A stretch of DNA of 64,000 nucleotides from Closterium sp. NIES-65. Its lineage: Eukaryota > Streptophyta > Zygnematophyceae > Desmidiales > Closteriaceae. Both the position numbers and the translations under genes were made by a program. Of the stretch, positions 1-9,760 are shown one piece after another. The stretch's first letter is position 1; the number at the start of each line of letters is the position of its first letter. Under the pieces are notes generated by a model. It was not told the DNA's origin. It saw nothing but the letters and a program-made list of their open reading frames with translations, and searched no databases. The stretch spans positions 434,001 to 498,000 of the forward strand of contig CANXME010000520.1 of NCBI GenBank assembly GCA_948144175.1, written 5' to 3'.

Positions 1-133
1 GAGCCGCCCGAGCCGCCCGAGCCGCCTAAGCCACGCGAGCCACCTGAGGAGCCGTGCTGCTGTCCCTGAGCTGTGTTCCTCCACTGCTGACCTACCCGAC
101 TCTTCCAGCCCGGTGAGACTTTCAGCTGCTGCC
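1..133 (+). other. Copia-A copy A1, 3' end of the untranslated leader
   Basis: The first ~50 bases are tandem GAGCCGCCC-like units. The same units occur in the leaders of A2 (about 9480-9600), A4 (about 22430-22600) and A5 (about 48580-48790), so this is the end of the long GC-rich leader that separates primer site and gag in this family. The 5' LTR and primer binding site lie left of the window. A GTG at 113 is in frame with gag, but the ATG at 134 is in a much better context (GCCATGG) and matches the start of the other copies. Confidence 0.75.
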
Positions 134-1207
134 ATGGCCACCCCCAATGTTCTTACTTTTGACGCTGAGGGGAGGGCCATTGACTTTGCCGTCTGGATTG
201 AAGACCTGCAGCTGTACTTACTGTGTGATGCGATAGATGAGGTCTCTCTCTTTGACTTTGTCTCTGGAGCTGTCCCTGCCCCGCCTGCTGATGCTGACTC
301 TGCCGTTCGCTCCAAGTGGGCGACCCGCGATGCTGCTGCACGTCTTGCTGTGCGTCGCAACCTCCCTTCCTCTGAGCGTGCCCACTTTAGTCAGTGCAAG
401 ACCGCTCAGGCCTTGTACGACGCTGTAGTTGCACGCTACTCCTCCCCTTCCTCCGCTACCCTTAGCCGCCTCATGCTACCGTTTCTCTTCCCTGACCTCG
501 CTTCCTTTCCCACTGTCGCTGACCTCGTTACCCACCTCCGCGCTAGTGACGCTCGCTACCGCGCTGCCCTTCCTGCTGAGTTCCGCGCCGCAAACCCTCC
601 TCCCATGTATATCACTCTCTACTTTCTCGTCACCCGTCTTCCTGAGTCCCTTCGTGTCGTTAGGGACCAGTTTCTCTCTGTCTGTCCCACAACCCTCACT
701 GTCGACCTCCTTGAGGAGTCCCTGCTAGCGGCTGAGAAGAGTATAGTCGCTGTAGGGGCCTCTAGGGGTGACCCTCGCACCCCCATCTTTGAGGGGTGTT
801 CTCCTTCCCCCCTGCTGCCCTCTGTCGCCTCTGCTGCTACGGCCGACCTCGCTGGTTTTGAGTCAGTCGGTGCGGCGTCTGCACCCAGCGGCAGACGCCG
901 CTCTGGCAAGGGCAAGGGGGGCAAGGGAGCGGGTGGATCTAGAGGAGGCAGTGGCGGAGGAGGTGGGGGTGGCGGGGGGAGTGGGGGTGGCGGTGGAGGT
1001 GGTGGCGGGAGTGGAGGTACTAGTGGCGGCGGTGGAGGCGGAGGTGGCGGCGGAGGTGGTAGCGGAGGAGGCAGTGGGAGCGGTGGGAGCGACGGTCCTG
1101 GTGGGGGAGGTGGCGGTGGAGACGGGGGTGGCGGTGGAGGCGGGGGTGGTGGTGGAGGCGGGGGTCGGAGTGGCTCGTCCCAGCGGAGCAGCTCTGGGGG
1201 TGGTCAG

Positions 1208-1242
<35 letters not shown>

Positions 1243-4200
1243 GCAGCAGCAGCAGCGCTCTCGCACCGTCCCCGGCCCTCAGCAGCTCCGTGAGTGGTAC
1301 TTGCAGCGTCAGCGCGGTGGTGCTCTTGGTCCCTGCCCCTACGTTCTTCGCACCGGTGACCGTGCGGGGGAGAGGTGTGGAGGCGCCCACGCAGCCCGTC
1401 GCTGCTTTGGCCGCCTGACCGACGCCTGGCGTCAGCAGTTTCCGGAGGCCGCTGAGATCCCCCGCTGGGGAAAGCTGTCTAGGGCTGGAGTAGCTATTTA
1501 TGATCTTGACTTTGATGCTATTCTCTCTGCTATGTATGCTGTGACTGGTAGTGATGAGGATGACTGTTACCGGTGTTTCCCGCCCGACCCGGGCATTGGT
1601 ACTGCCGCGTCAGGTACTAGTGAGGCTGCTGCTCTAGGTGCCAGTGCGTCTGTGCTCTCACGTGCTGGTGAGTCTGCCCTCTCAGGTACTGTGTCGGCTT
1701 CGGCCTCTCACACCTTCACCCTTGACTCTGGAGCGTCTCGCTCCTTCTTTAGGGACCGCACCACTCTCACGCCGCTGAGTCGGCCGGTTGCAGTGTCCCT
1801 GGCTGACCCCTCTGGGGGGCCGGTCCTGGCTCGCTTCTCCACTGTCCTCCCGTGTCCGGCGGCCCCCTCTGGCACCCTGACTGGTCTCTACCTCCCCTCG
1901 TTCTCGACGAACTTGGTGAGTGGTGCTGACCTCCAGGATGCGGGTGTCCACCAGTTCACCCCTGCTCGTCAGCGGGTGACCCACTGCACGGAGGAGGAAA
2001 CAGGTCGCCACCTGGCTACGTTTACACGTCGGCCAGGGTCGAGCCTGTACACACTGACCACTGCTTCTCCTCCAGGTGCTGAGTCTGGTAGGGTCCCTTC
2101 GTCTGGTCAGGTGTTTGCTGCAGCGTCCAGGTCTGGTCCTGAGTCTGCCCCCTGCTCGTGTCGTCGTCTGTCTCACGAGACCCTCCTCTGGCACCACCGC
2201 CTTGGCCACCCCTCTCTGCTTCGGCTCAGAGGCATGGCCTCGCGAGTCCTTGTGTCTGGTCTTCCCCGGTCTCTCCCTCCCCTTCCTCCGGGCCTTGGCC
2301 CCACCTGTGTCCCCTGTGTCGAGGGGCGCCAGCGTGCTGCCCCTCACTCCTCCCAGTTTCCTCCCACAGAGGCCCCGTTGCAGACGCTTCACATGGACGT
2401 GTGGGGCCCAGCCCGCGTCCGTGGACAGGGTCAGGAGCGCTACTTCCTGCTGGTGGTTGACGACTACTCGCGTTACACCACAGTCTTCCCCTTGCGCAGC
2501 AAGGGTGAGGTCACTGCGGTGCTGATCGACTGGATCCGCGCAGCTCGTCTCCAGCTTCGGAGGAGCTTTGGCTCTGACTTCCCTGTTTTGCGTCTGCACT
2601 CGGACAGAGGTGGAGAGTTCTCCTCCGGCCTCCTGAGTGCCTACTGTCGTGTGCGAGGCATCCGTCAGACCTTCACGCTTCCGGACTCACCGCAGCAAAA
2701 TGGGATTGCTGAGCGTCGCATTGGCATGGTCATGGACGTCGCTCGTACGTCCATGATGCATGCGGCTGCTCCCCATTTTCTGTGGCCGTTTGCGGTCAGG
2801 TACGCTGCGCACCAGATCAAACTTCACCCCAGGGTCTCTCGACCGGAGACCTCCCCAGCCCTGCTGTGGACGGGGAAGGTTGGCGATGCGTCGGCGTTCC
2901 GGGTCTGGGGATCTCGGGCGTTTGTTCGCGACCTGTCTGCGGACAAGCTGTCCCCTCGTGCTTCTCCCTGCGTCTTCCTGGGGTTCCCCCCCGACGCCCC
3001 TGGGTGGCAGTTTTACCACCCCACCTCTCGACGTGTTCTGTCCTCCCAGGACGTCACGTTCGACGAGTCGGTACCCTACTACCGCCTCTTCCCCTACCGC
3101 ACTCCGTCCCTCCCCCCACCCCCGCTCTTCTTGGTACCAGGTCCCCCCCCGGTAGTCCCCCTCCCCCCTCAGGGTCCTGCCCCTTCAGGTGTGTCCCAGG
3201 TAGACGCGGTCGAGCCTGTCGAGGTCACTGGTGACTCTGGTGCTGCTGCGGGAGCTGAGCCTGGGGGTGCGGAGTCTGGGGGTGCTGAGCCTGGAGGTGC
3301 CGAGTCTGGGGGTGCTGAGCCTGGGGGTGCTGAGCCTGGAAGTGCTGTGCCTGGGGGTGCTGAGCCTGGAGGTGCCGAGTCTGGGGGTGCTGTGCCTGGG
3401 GGTGCTGGGCCTGGGGGTGCTGAGCCTGGGAGTGCCGTGCCTGGAGGTGCTGTGCCTGGGGGTGCTTCGTCTCGCCGGGAGCCACCCTCCCCACAGGAGC
3501 TGCGTGAGTGGTTTGCCGGGCGCTGGAGGCGTGCTGCTGGTGCTGGTGGTTCTTCGGCTCCAGAGGGCACTGCTGCCGCGCGCCCCGCCGGCGCTCGTAC
3601 TGTGGGTGCTGGAGCTGCTGAGTCTGAGAGTTCTCCTGGAGCTGGTCCTGCTGAGGGTGTTGGCGCTGAGCCTGCCGTTGGCGGCCCGACTGACAGTGCT
3701 CCTGGTGCTGCGGCTGGAGGTTCTGGTGCTGCTGGAGGTGCTGCTGGAGTGGGTGCTCCTGCCGGGGCTGCTGGTGCTGTTCCTGCTGTTTCTAGCGTCG
3801 CCGCGCGGCCCCGACCGTACTTCGTTCCGCTCCTGGAGCAGGTTCTTGGTCTTACACCTCCTCCTCCTCCCTTAGAGGGTCCGCAGCCTGTCCGGTCACA
3901 GCCACAGCTACAGCCTGCCTCCCCTTTGCCTGCTCCTTCTCCCTACGCTGGTCCGACTGGAGGTCTTACTCAGCGTCGTGAGCCTGCGTCTCGTCCTGTG
4001 TCGCCTGTTCGTACTGAGCGCGCTAGTGGTCGCGGGTCGCGTCAGCGTCCTCCTCCTGTCCCTGGCACGCACCGGATGTCACTGCGTCCGTCCACTGCTC
4101 CTCTGCGTGCCCCTTTGCCTTCTCCTCCTGCTTCCTCTCTTCCTGCTCTTGCCGACCCGGAGTCGGACGCTCTTCGTGCTGCCAGTCCTACTGTCACGCG

Positions 4201-6061
4201 TCTCCTGGCTACTGCTGTCACTGACCCCTCCTTCGAGTCGTCTGCTGCGTCTGCCCTTGTCATTGAGCTTGTCGACTTTGCTGCGCGCTGTCGTCTAGAC
4301 TACGCTGCTCGTCTTGTCACTGAGTCTGAGTCCGCCTGTCCTCCGTCCGTCGGGGGTGAGTGTGCCCTTGGCATGGACGTCCTTGAGGACAGGCAGGAGG
4401 AGTTCCAGTGTCTGGCCGCCGCTTCACCTCGTCTCGCGTCTGTACTGCTAGCCCCTGAGGGAGACCCGGATGCACCAGACATCCCGACTCCGCGCTCTTA
4501 CGCGGAGGCGATAGAGGGTCCCTACTCCTCTCAGTGGCAGGCAGCTATGGATGCAGAGATGGCTTCCTGGAAGTCCACAGGCACCTACGTTGACGCTGTT
4601 CCCCCTCCTGGGGCAAACATCGTCAGTGGCATGTGGATTTTCAGGGTGAAGCGGCCGCCGGGTTCTCCGCCTGTCTTCAAGGCGCGTTACGTGGCTCGTG
4701 GCTTCAGTCAGCGGCAGGGGGTTGACTACTTTCAGACCTTCTTCCCCACCCCGAAGATGACCACTCTTCGGGTTCTGCTACACGTTGCTGCTCACCGTGA
4801 CTACGAGCTGCACTCTCTCGACTTCAGCACAGCTTTCTTGCAGGGCAGCCTGCACGAGGAGATCTGGCTGCGTCGCCCACCTGGCTTCACTGGGTCTTTC
4901 CCTCCTGGTACCCAGTGGAGTCTCCGGCGTCCAGTCTACGGTCTCCGCCAGGCGCCACGTGAGTGGCACGACACACTGAGGACTACGCTCGCGGCACTTG
5001 GGTTTGCTCCTTCCACTGCCGACCCGTCGCTGTTTCTGCGCACCGACACCTCTCTGCCGCCGTTCTACATCCTCGTGTACGTCGACGACTTGGTCTTTGC
5101 CACAGCTGACACTGCTGGACTCGCCTACGTGAAGTCCGAGCTGCAGAAGAGACACACGTGCACTGACCTGGGTGAACTGCGCAGCTACCTTGGCTTGCAG
5201 ATCACCCGGGACAGAGCACGCCGCACCATTACCCTGACTCAGTCACACATGGTGCAGCAGGTCCTTCAGCGCTTCGGCTTCACGTACTCCTCGCCTCAGG
5301 CCACTCCTCTGCCTACTCGCCACTCGCTCTCAGCTCTGCCTTCGGATGAGTCCGTAGAGTCGAGTGGCCCGTTTGCAGAGCTTGTTGGCTGCCTCATGTA
5401 CCTGATGACCTGCACACGACCTGACCTCGCATACCCTCTTAGCATTCTCGCACGCTTTGTTGCTCCTGGGAGACACCGACCAGAGCACATGGCTGCAGCG
5501 AAGAGGGTGTTGCGCTACTTGTGCAGTACGTCGGGCATGGGGCTAGTGCTTGGAGGGCGCAGTCCAGTGGTCCTCACTGGGCACGCAGACGCTTCTTGGG
5601 CTGACGACCAGGCTACGCAGCGCTCGTCACAGGGTTACACCTTCAGCCTTGGTTCCGGCTCTGTCTCGTGGCGGGCTACCCGCTCGTCTTCTGTTCTCGG
5701 CTCCAGTTGTGAGGCTGAGATCTACGCTGGGGCCATGGCTGCACAGGAGTTACGCTGGCTCACCTACCTGCTGACCGACCTTGGAGAGCAGCCTCGTTCT
5801 CCTCCAGTCCTGTACGTAGACAACAAGGCCATGCTGGCCTTGTGTCGAGAGCAGCGACTGGAGCACAGAACGAAGCACATTGCTCTTCGCTACTTTCTTG
5901 CTCGTGAGCTACAGCAGCGTGGACAGCTGCGACTTGCGTACGTGGCCTCTGAGGCCAACACTGCTGATGTCTTCACCAAGGCACTTGCGCCTTGTGATCA
6001 TCAGCGTTGCTGCACGCAGTTGGGTCTTGTGCCTGTATTGCCTCACTTGCTCTCCTCTTGA
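134..6061 (+). CDS. Copia-A Gag-Pol polyprotein, A1 (full-length, open)
   Basis: One uninterrupted 1975-residue frame with all Ty1/Copia modules. Residues 1-250 are a Gag domain beginning [13 protein letters not shown]; about 260-380 are Gly-rich then Gln-rich; a Cys/His motif C-x13-C-x3-H-x4-C follows near 410. The protease has DSGAS at about 531. The integrase has HHRLGH (~687), CVPC (~727) and catalytic D755, D824 and E860 with x35 between the last two. A Gly/Ala/Glu/Pro repeat linker comes next (3240-3470), then RT with YVDD at ~1649 and RNase H with catalytic Asp at ~1819 and YVDNKA at ~1894. Integrase-before-RT order makes it Copia. One oddity is TFFPTPK in RT, where the other copies have TFSPTPK. 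It is probably the most nearly autonomous copy here and a candidate source of Gag for defective relatives. Start is the ATG in GCCATGG. Confidence 0.93.
904..1260 (+). repeat. Gly-codon and Gln-codon tracts in A1 gag
   Basis: GGN codons dominate from about 904 to 1170, followed by CAG runs (1210-1256), giving a Gly-rich stretch of about 90 residues and then a polyglutamine stretch. The tract is present in the gag of A2, A4 and A6 but its length and order differ. Low-complexity, probably disordered RNA-binding linker between the capsid-like part and the Cys/His motif. The antisense frame gives long polyproline ORFs that are not genes. Confidence 0.85.
3240..3475 (+). repeat. 15-bp coding minisatellite in the IN-RT linker of A1
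   Basis: Imperfect 15-bp units of the type GGTGCTGAGCCTGGG are repeated about 15 times, encoding [15 protein letters not shown] pentapeptides. The unit is a multiple of three, so length changes stay in frame. Equivalent arrays are in A4 (about 25655-25830) and A6 (about 30890-31090). Confidence 0.85.
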
Positions 6062-6231
6062 CCTTGCTTGTACTTTCGCATATATATACTCTTGCTCTTG
6101 TATATCTCTATATATGATCTTGCATGTGAACTGGCCTTGTGGCCTTTGAACTTGTGCTCGGAATGCGTGGTGACTTTGTGATCCACCCTGAGCTTTGCTT
6201 TGCTTTGCTTGACCGGTCTTGTGACCCCTTG

Positions 6232-6258
6232 TTCTCCCCCACTTTGCCTATGGGGGTG
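6232..6258 (+). promoter_or_regulatory. polypurine tract of A1, in a possible hairpin
   Basis: The sequence CCCCCACTTTGCCTATGGGGGTG lies directly before the 3' LTR; the purine-rich TATGGGGGTG is where plus-strand priming is expected. CCCCCA and TGGGGG can pair as a 6-bp stem. The same arrangement precedes the LTRs of A5, A6, A7 and A10. The stretch 6062-6231 is 3' untranslated sequence with TATATA runs and no gene. Confidence 0.6.
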
Positions 6259-6390
6259 TGTCAGAACTTATAGCTTACTTGTTTCTGTAGGCTATAGTGG
6301 GGTATCCCATAGGGGGTACAACCCAATTAGGGTTTCCTATTTGTACTCACTTCGTTCATAGTCATTCCACTTCTCGTTCGTACTTTCTCA
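6259..6390 (+). mobile_element. 3' LTR of A1 (132 bp)
   Basis: Starts TGTCAGAAC right after the polypurine tract and ends TTTCTCA; similar along its length to the A2, A5, A6, A7 and A10 LTRs. The very small size is a family trait. The base after its end starts a reversed Copia-A leader, so A1 probably inserted into an older copy; the target duplication cannot be tested because the left end is outside the window. Confidence 0.85.
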
Positions 6391-6884
6391 GCGGGGCCGC
6401 TGAGGAGAAGGGCGGCGGGTCCGCTGAGGAGAAGGGCGGCGGGGCCGCTGAGTAAGGGCGGGGCCGCAGCGACGGGCAGCGAGGCCGCGGAGACGGGCGG
6501 CGGGTCCGCGATGCGGGGCGACGAGGCCACTGTGACGGGCGGCGGGGCCGCACTAAAGGGCGGCAGGGCCGAAACGAAGGGCGGCGAGGCCGCTAGGGGA
6601 AGGGGCCGCTAGGGCGTAGGGGGCCGCTAGGGCGGCTCGGCGAGGTAAGAGCCCGGAGCGCGACTCGGGCGGAGCGCGCTTCGGGTAGGAGAGAATTTAT
6701 TTTTGAAACCCGATGTGGTGGGCCCTAGGCACAGTTCCCAAGGGGGAACCTGCTCGATACCATGAGGAAAGTAGAACGAGAATGAATTGACTAAGGAATG
6801 GAAGTGATACAAATATGCAACCCTAGAAATGTGTACCCCATATAGGCTACCCCACTATAGCCTACACAATATTATAATTTGACA
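6391..6884 (-). mobile_element. Truncated Copia-A 5' end on the minus strand (LTR, primer site, leader)
   Basis: Read on the minus strand: a 122-bp LTR (6884 down to 6763) starting TGTCAAAT, a primer binding site TGGTATCGAGCAGG (6762-6749), the conserved GGGCCCACCA motif, and a GC-rich leader of GGCCCCGCC-like units running into the end of A1 at 6390. No coding part remains; the rest of this element may lie left of A1, outside the window. Confidence 0.8.
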
Positions 6885-7868
6885 CATAGTTCAATCACTT
6901 CTTGTTTTTGACACGCACCCCCTGAAATTTTTTGTTTTATTATAAGCACACGTAAACTCAAAATTTTGAAATGTGTTCAAAACGCTGTAACGATTTATAC
7001 TTTAGTAGGCGGATGTGTTGCAGATTCAGTTCCCTTCACATTTCGGACCCTGCACTGGATGCAGGTCCAGTCTGCACGAGCTGTCAGGAGCTGGATGTGA
7101 GTCAGATTGGGTGTATCCCCCTGCGCGACCCCATGTAACTTCGACTCGATTGAAAAGGCAAGCACGAGATCTACAGTTTGGTGTTAAAAATATAACAAAA
7201 CATATATGTCATTTTATTTACGCCGATGCTTATAAATTTACTCGATTATAAGCCCACCCCCTAAAAAAACATGTTTTATCATTGCCCCCCATGGGGGTAT
7301 ATCCGAGGTATGACGGGTAATCCAAGAGCACCGTTGAAATACTTACCGTTTAAAAAAACGAGTCTTGTAATGTGCTCGCCCGTACTGACCAATCGCCTAC
7401 GAAAGTAGACGTCACAACAGTCGTCTTGGTGTTAGAATAAAAGAGGAGATCACAAACCGCATCCCACATACCACCTTAGTTAAGGCAAGAAACTGATCTT
7501 CCTACAGTCACGACAGCTACGAAAGCAGCACGGTGCTGGTAACTTGTGCTGGTCGGTTCGGGATGCGATTCCCGAGCAGTCCGTTGAAGATGAGTCTAGA
7601 CTGTGCGCATGATGCGAATAGCGCGGTTACAATTAGTGCCGCCACAAGTGAGGAAGCTAGAGGAGAACGCGCCATAAGACGATAGTAGTAGTAGGAAACA
7701 GGTGCAGTCAAAAGGGATCGCTACTGGAACTAGGAGGTACGAATATTGCACGGGTAGCTAAGGAAGGCAGTGGTGAGAGATTAAAAGCGGTTGCGAAGTG
7801 CGAGGAAGCTTTGTGCAATTAGTCAAGTAGGCTTTGGTTGTGATAAAATCTGCAGCTTGCCTTTGGAC
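6885..7868. other. AT-rich DNA, no gene recognised
   Basis: Base composition drops sharply against the GC-rich elements on both sides. No open frame exceeds 80 codons or resembles a known protein. The first ~20 bases (CATAGTTCAATCA...) resemble the tail of a Copia-A LTR, so a decayed LTR may sit at the left edge. Otherwise nothing identifiable is seen. Confidence 0.6.
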
Positions 7869-7871
7869 TAA

Positions 7872-8382
7872 GGGCGTGTTAAATCGCCACACAATTCCGA
7901 AAATGGGGTCTGGCCGAATCTTCGACGGCCAAATAGTCGTCATTTTTTTCGCGAACAATGACGAGGTGGCCGAATCAGAGTCGACTCTTTAACAGCCAAA
8001 ATTTACAGTTTTGGCAAGTTAACAACTTTGGTGGCCAAATCGCAGGCTGGTTCAGAAAAGTTGTTAAATTTGCAGTTACTAGAGTAGTTTAGTATGTGCG
8101 ACGGGGTCGCACTTTTGACGGCGATATTTCTCATTTGACGCGATCATAAACTCTGTCGCTGGACGAAACCGTGCGACGTCGCATGCGTTTGTCGCACACT
8201 GTGTCGACTACTTGGCTGTTCGTTTTCGTGTCGACTTTTTAAACGGCCATCAAATTCGTTATTTTTTTACGAAATTTGTGACAGTCGCCACTTGACTTAC
8301 GATGGTCGCAAACTGGTTACCTTCGCAAAATCGGCCCAACAGATTGTGGCGGAACTTTTGGAGTTTGCGATTTAACACGCCT
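7872..8382. mobile_element. 511-bp MITE candidate, PIF/Harbinger (Tourist)-like
   Basis: The ends are inverted repeats: GGCGTGTTAAATCGC at the left end (7873-7887) recurs as its exact complement at the right (8367-8381), with a single mismatch at the outermost base. The element is flanked by TAA on both sides (7869-7871 and 8383-8385). Three-base TAA/TTA duplications with G-rich termini are typical of PIF/Harbinger-derived MITEs. The interior is non-coding and partly self-complementary (GGCCGAAT and related short motifs near both ends). Family assignment is inference from duplication size and ends. Confidence 0.65.
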
Positions 8383-8385
8383 TAA

Positions 8386-8724
8386 TATGAGCTCACAGAT
8401 TGGGCGCTTGAACTGGTGAGGCTGTGACGATGAGCGCGTAGATTTGGGAGGGAGTGTGGGAGGCGGTGATTGATGGTAGGGTTGCGGCGATCAAATGGGT
8501 GCGCGTTGGTGACGATGAGTGAGGTGCGGCGAAGCAGCGATTGGATGGCAGGCGACTCACCGAAAACTTGATTCGCTTCACGTGGAAATGCTGTGAGCGA
8601 AATTCACGAAGAGGTTTACTCCGTTAGGTCGCGCCGCACGTTATTACTTGATATAAGCATAACCTTGTTTCAAACAACTGATATGATTTCACTTGTGTGC
8701 TCCTTGTATGCCGCATGATTATTG
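8386..8724. other. non-coding spacer between the MITE and A2
   Basis: About 340 bases without a recognisable gene or repeat. The last bases (TATTG) are the left flank of the A2 LTR; the matching right duplication cannot be found because the 3' end of A2 is lost. Confidence 0.5.
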
Positions 8725-8855
8725 TGTTAGAACATTATAGCTTATGCATTTGTTTAGGCTGTAGTGGGGTAGCCCATAAGGGGTACAACCCAATAAGGGT
8801 TAGTACTTGTACCCAACTCTTTCATAGTTCAATCATTCATGTTTCAGTTTTCTCA
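8725..8855 (+). mobile_element. 5' LTR of Copia-A copy A2 (131 bp)
   Basis: Begins TGTTAGAAC and ends TTTTCTCA, directly followed by the primer binding site TGGTATCGAGCGGG at 8856. It closely resembles the A1 and A10 LTRs. Confidence 0.88.
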
Positions 8856-8871
8856 TGGTATCGAGCGGGTT
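8856..8871 (+). promoter_or_regulatory. primer binding site of A2
   Basis: TGGTATCGAGCGGGTT directly abuts the LTR. It resembles the initiator-Met tRNA complement TGGTATCAGAGC used by most plant Copia elements but lacks one base in the middle. The same variant (TGGTAT-C/A-GAGCGGG) is at 21416, 21846 and 47864. Confidence 0.7.
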
Positions 8872-9760
8872 CCCTCGTGGAAACTGTTCCTAGGGCCCAC
8901 CGATTTGATTTTTTTTCCTGCCCGGAGCGCGCTCAGCCCTTGCCCGAGTCGCGCTCCCGCTTTCTCACTGTGGCGCACAGCCCTAGCGGCTGTGTCGCGC
9001 CGCCCTTGATAGCCCCGATCTGCCGCCCTAGCGGCCCCGTCGCCTACCCCACGGCCCTCGAGCCGCCCTTCCCGGCCCCGATTCGCCGCCCTTTCGGCCC
9101 CGTCGCCTACCCCGCGGCCCTCGCACCGCCCTTCCCGAATTGGCCCCGACACTATGGCTCCGTCGCCTACCTGCGGCCCCGTCGCCTACCTGCGGCCCCG
9201 CCGCCTACCTGCGGCCCCGTCGCCTACCTCCGGCCTCGCCGCCTATCTGCGGCCCCGTCGCCTACCTGCGGCCACGTCGCCTACCTGCGGCCCCGCCGCC
9301 TACCTGCAGCCCCGACGCCTACCTGCGGCCCCATCGCCTACCTGCGGCCCCGCCGCCTACTTGCGGCCCCGTCGCCTACCCTAGGGCCCCGGCGCCGCCC
9401 CTTCCCGGTCCGGGCCCAGCCCCTGCTGGCCCCGTCGCACGCCCATCTAGGCCCCGACCCCGCCTTCACGCGGCCTCGCCGAGCTACTGCCGAGCCGCCA
9501 GCGCCACCCGAGCCGCCTGAGCCGCCGTCCCATCGAGCCGCCTGAGCCGCCCGAGCCGACATCCCGCCGAGCCGCCCGAGCCGCCCGAGCCGCCCGAGCA
9601 GTAGAGTAGCCGAGCCGCCGAGCTGCAGTTCTTGCCGAGCCGCCAAGCTGCAGTTCCTGCCGAGCTACCGAGCCCCCGAGCCGCCCTGTCCGGTAAGAGC
9701 AGCGCCTCTGTCACTGCACTGCCCTTACCCCACTGTTCGCGCTACCAGTCTACTATTGTC
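8872..9760 (+). repeat. GC-rich leader of A2 with a 19-bp minisatellite
   Basis: Between primer site and gag lies ~890 bases of GC-rich repeats. From about 9155 to 9385 there are about a dozen tandem copies of a 19-bp unit of the type CTGCGGCCCCGTCGCCTAC; from about 9480 to 9600 short GAGCCGCC units follow. Frames open through it only because of composition; 19 is not a multiple of three, so it is not coding. Confidence 0.8.

Noticed and set aside
113..133. Upstream GTG start for the A1 polyprotein
   Set aside because: Non-AUG; the ATG at 134 has ideal context and matches the start in A6.
7517..7958. Small minus-strand frames in the AT-rich island
   Set aside because: 60-66 codons, no similarity, no context; partly inside the MITE.
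9155..9385. Regular repeats that could suggest a CRISPR array
   Set aside because: Units are directly adjacent without unique spacers, in a eukaryotic retrotransposon leader.
8697..9545. 282-codon open frame across the A2 LTR and leader
   Set aside because: Crosses the LTR, primer site and GC repeats; open only by composition and the 19-bp array.
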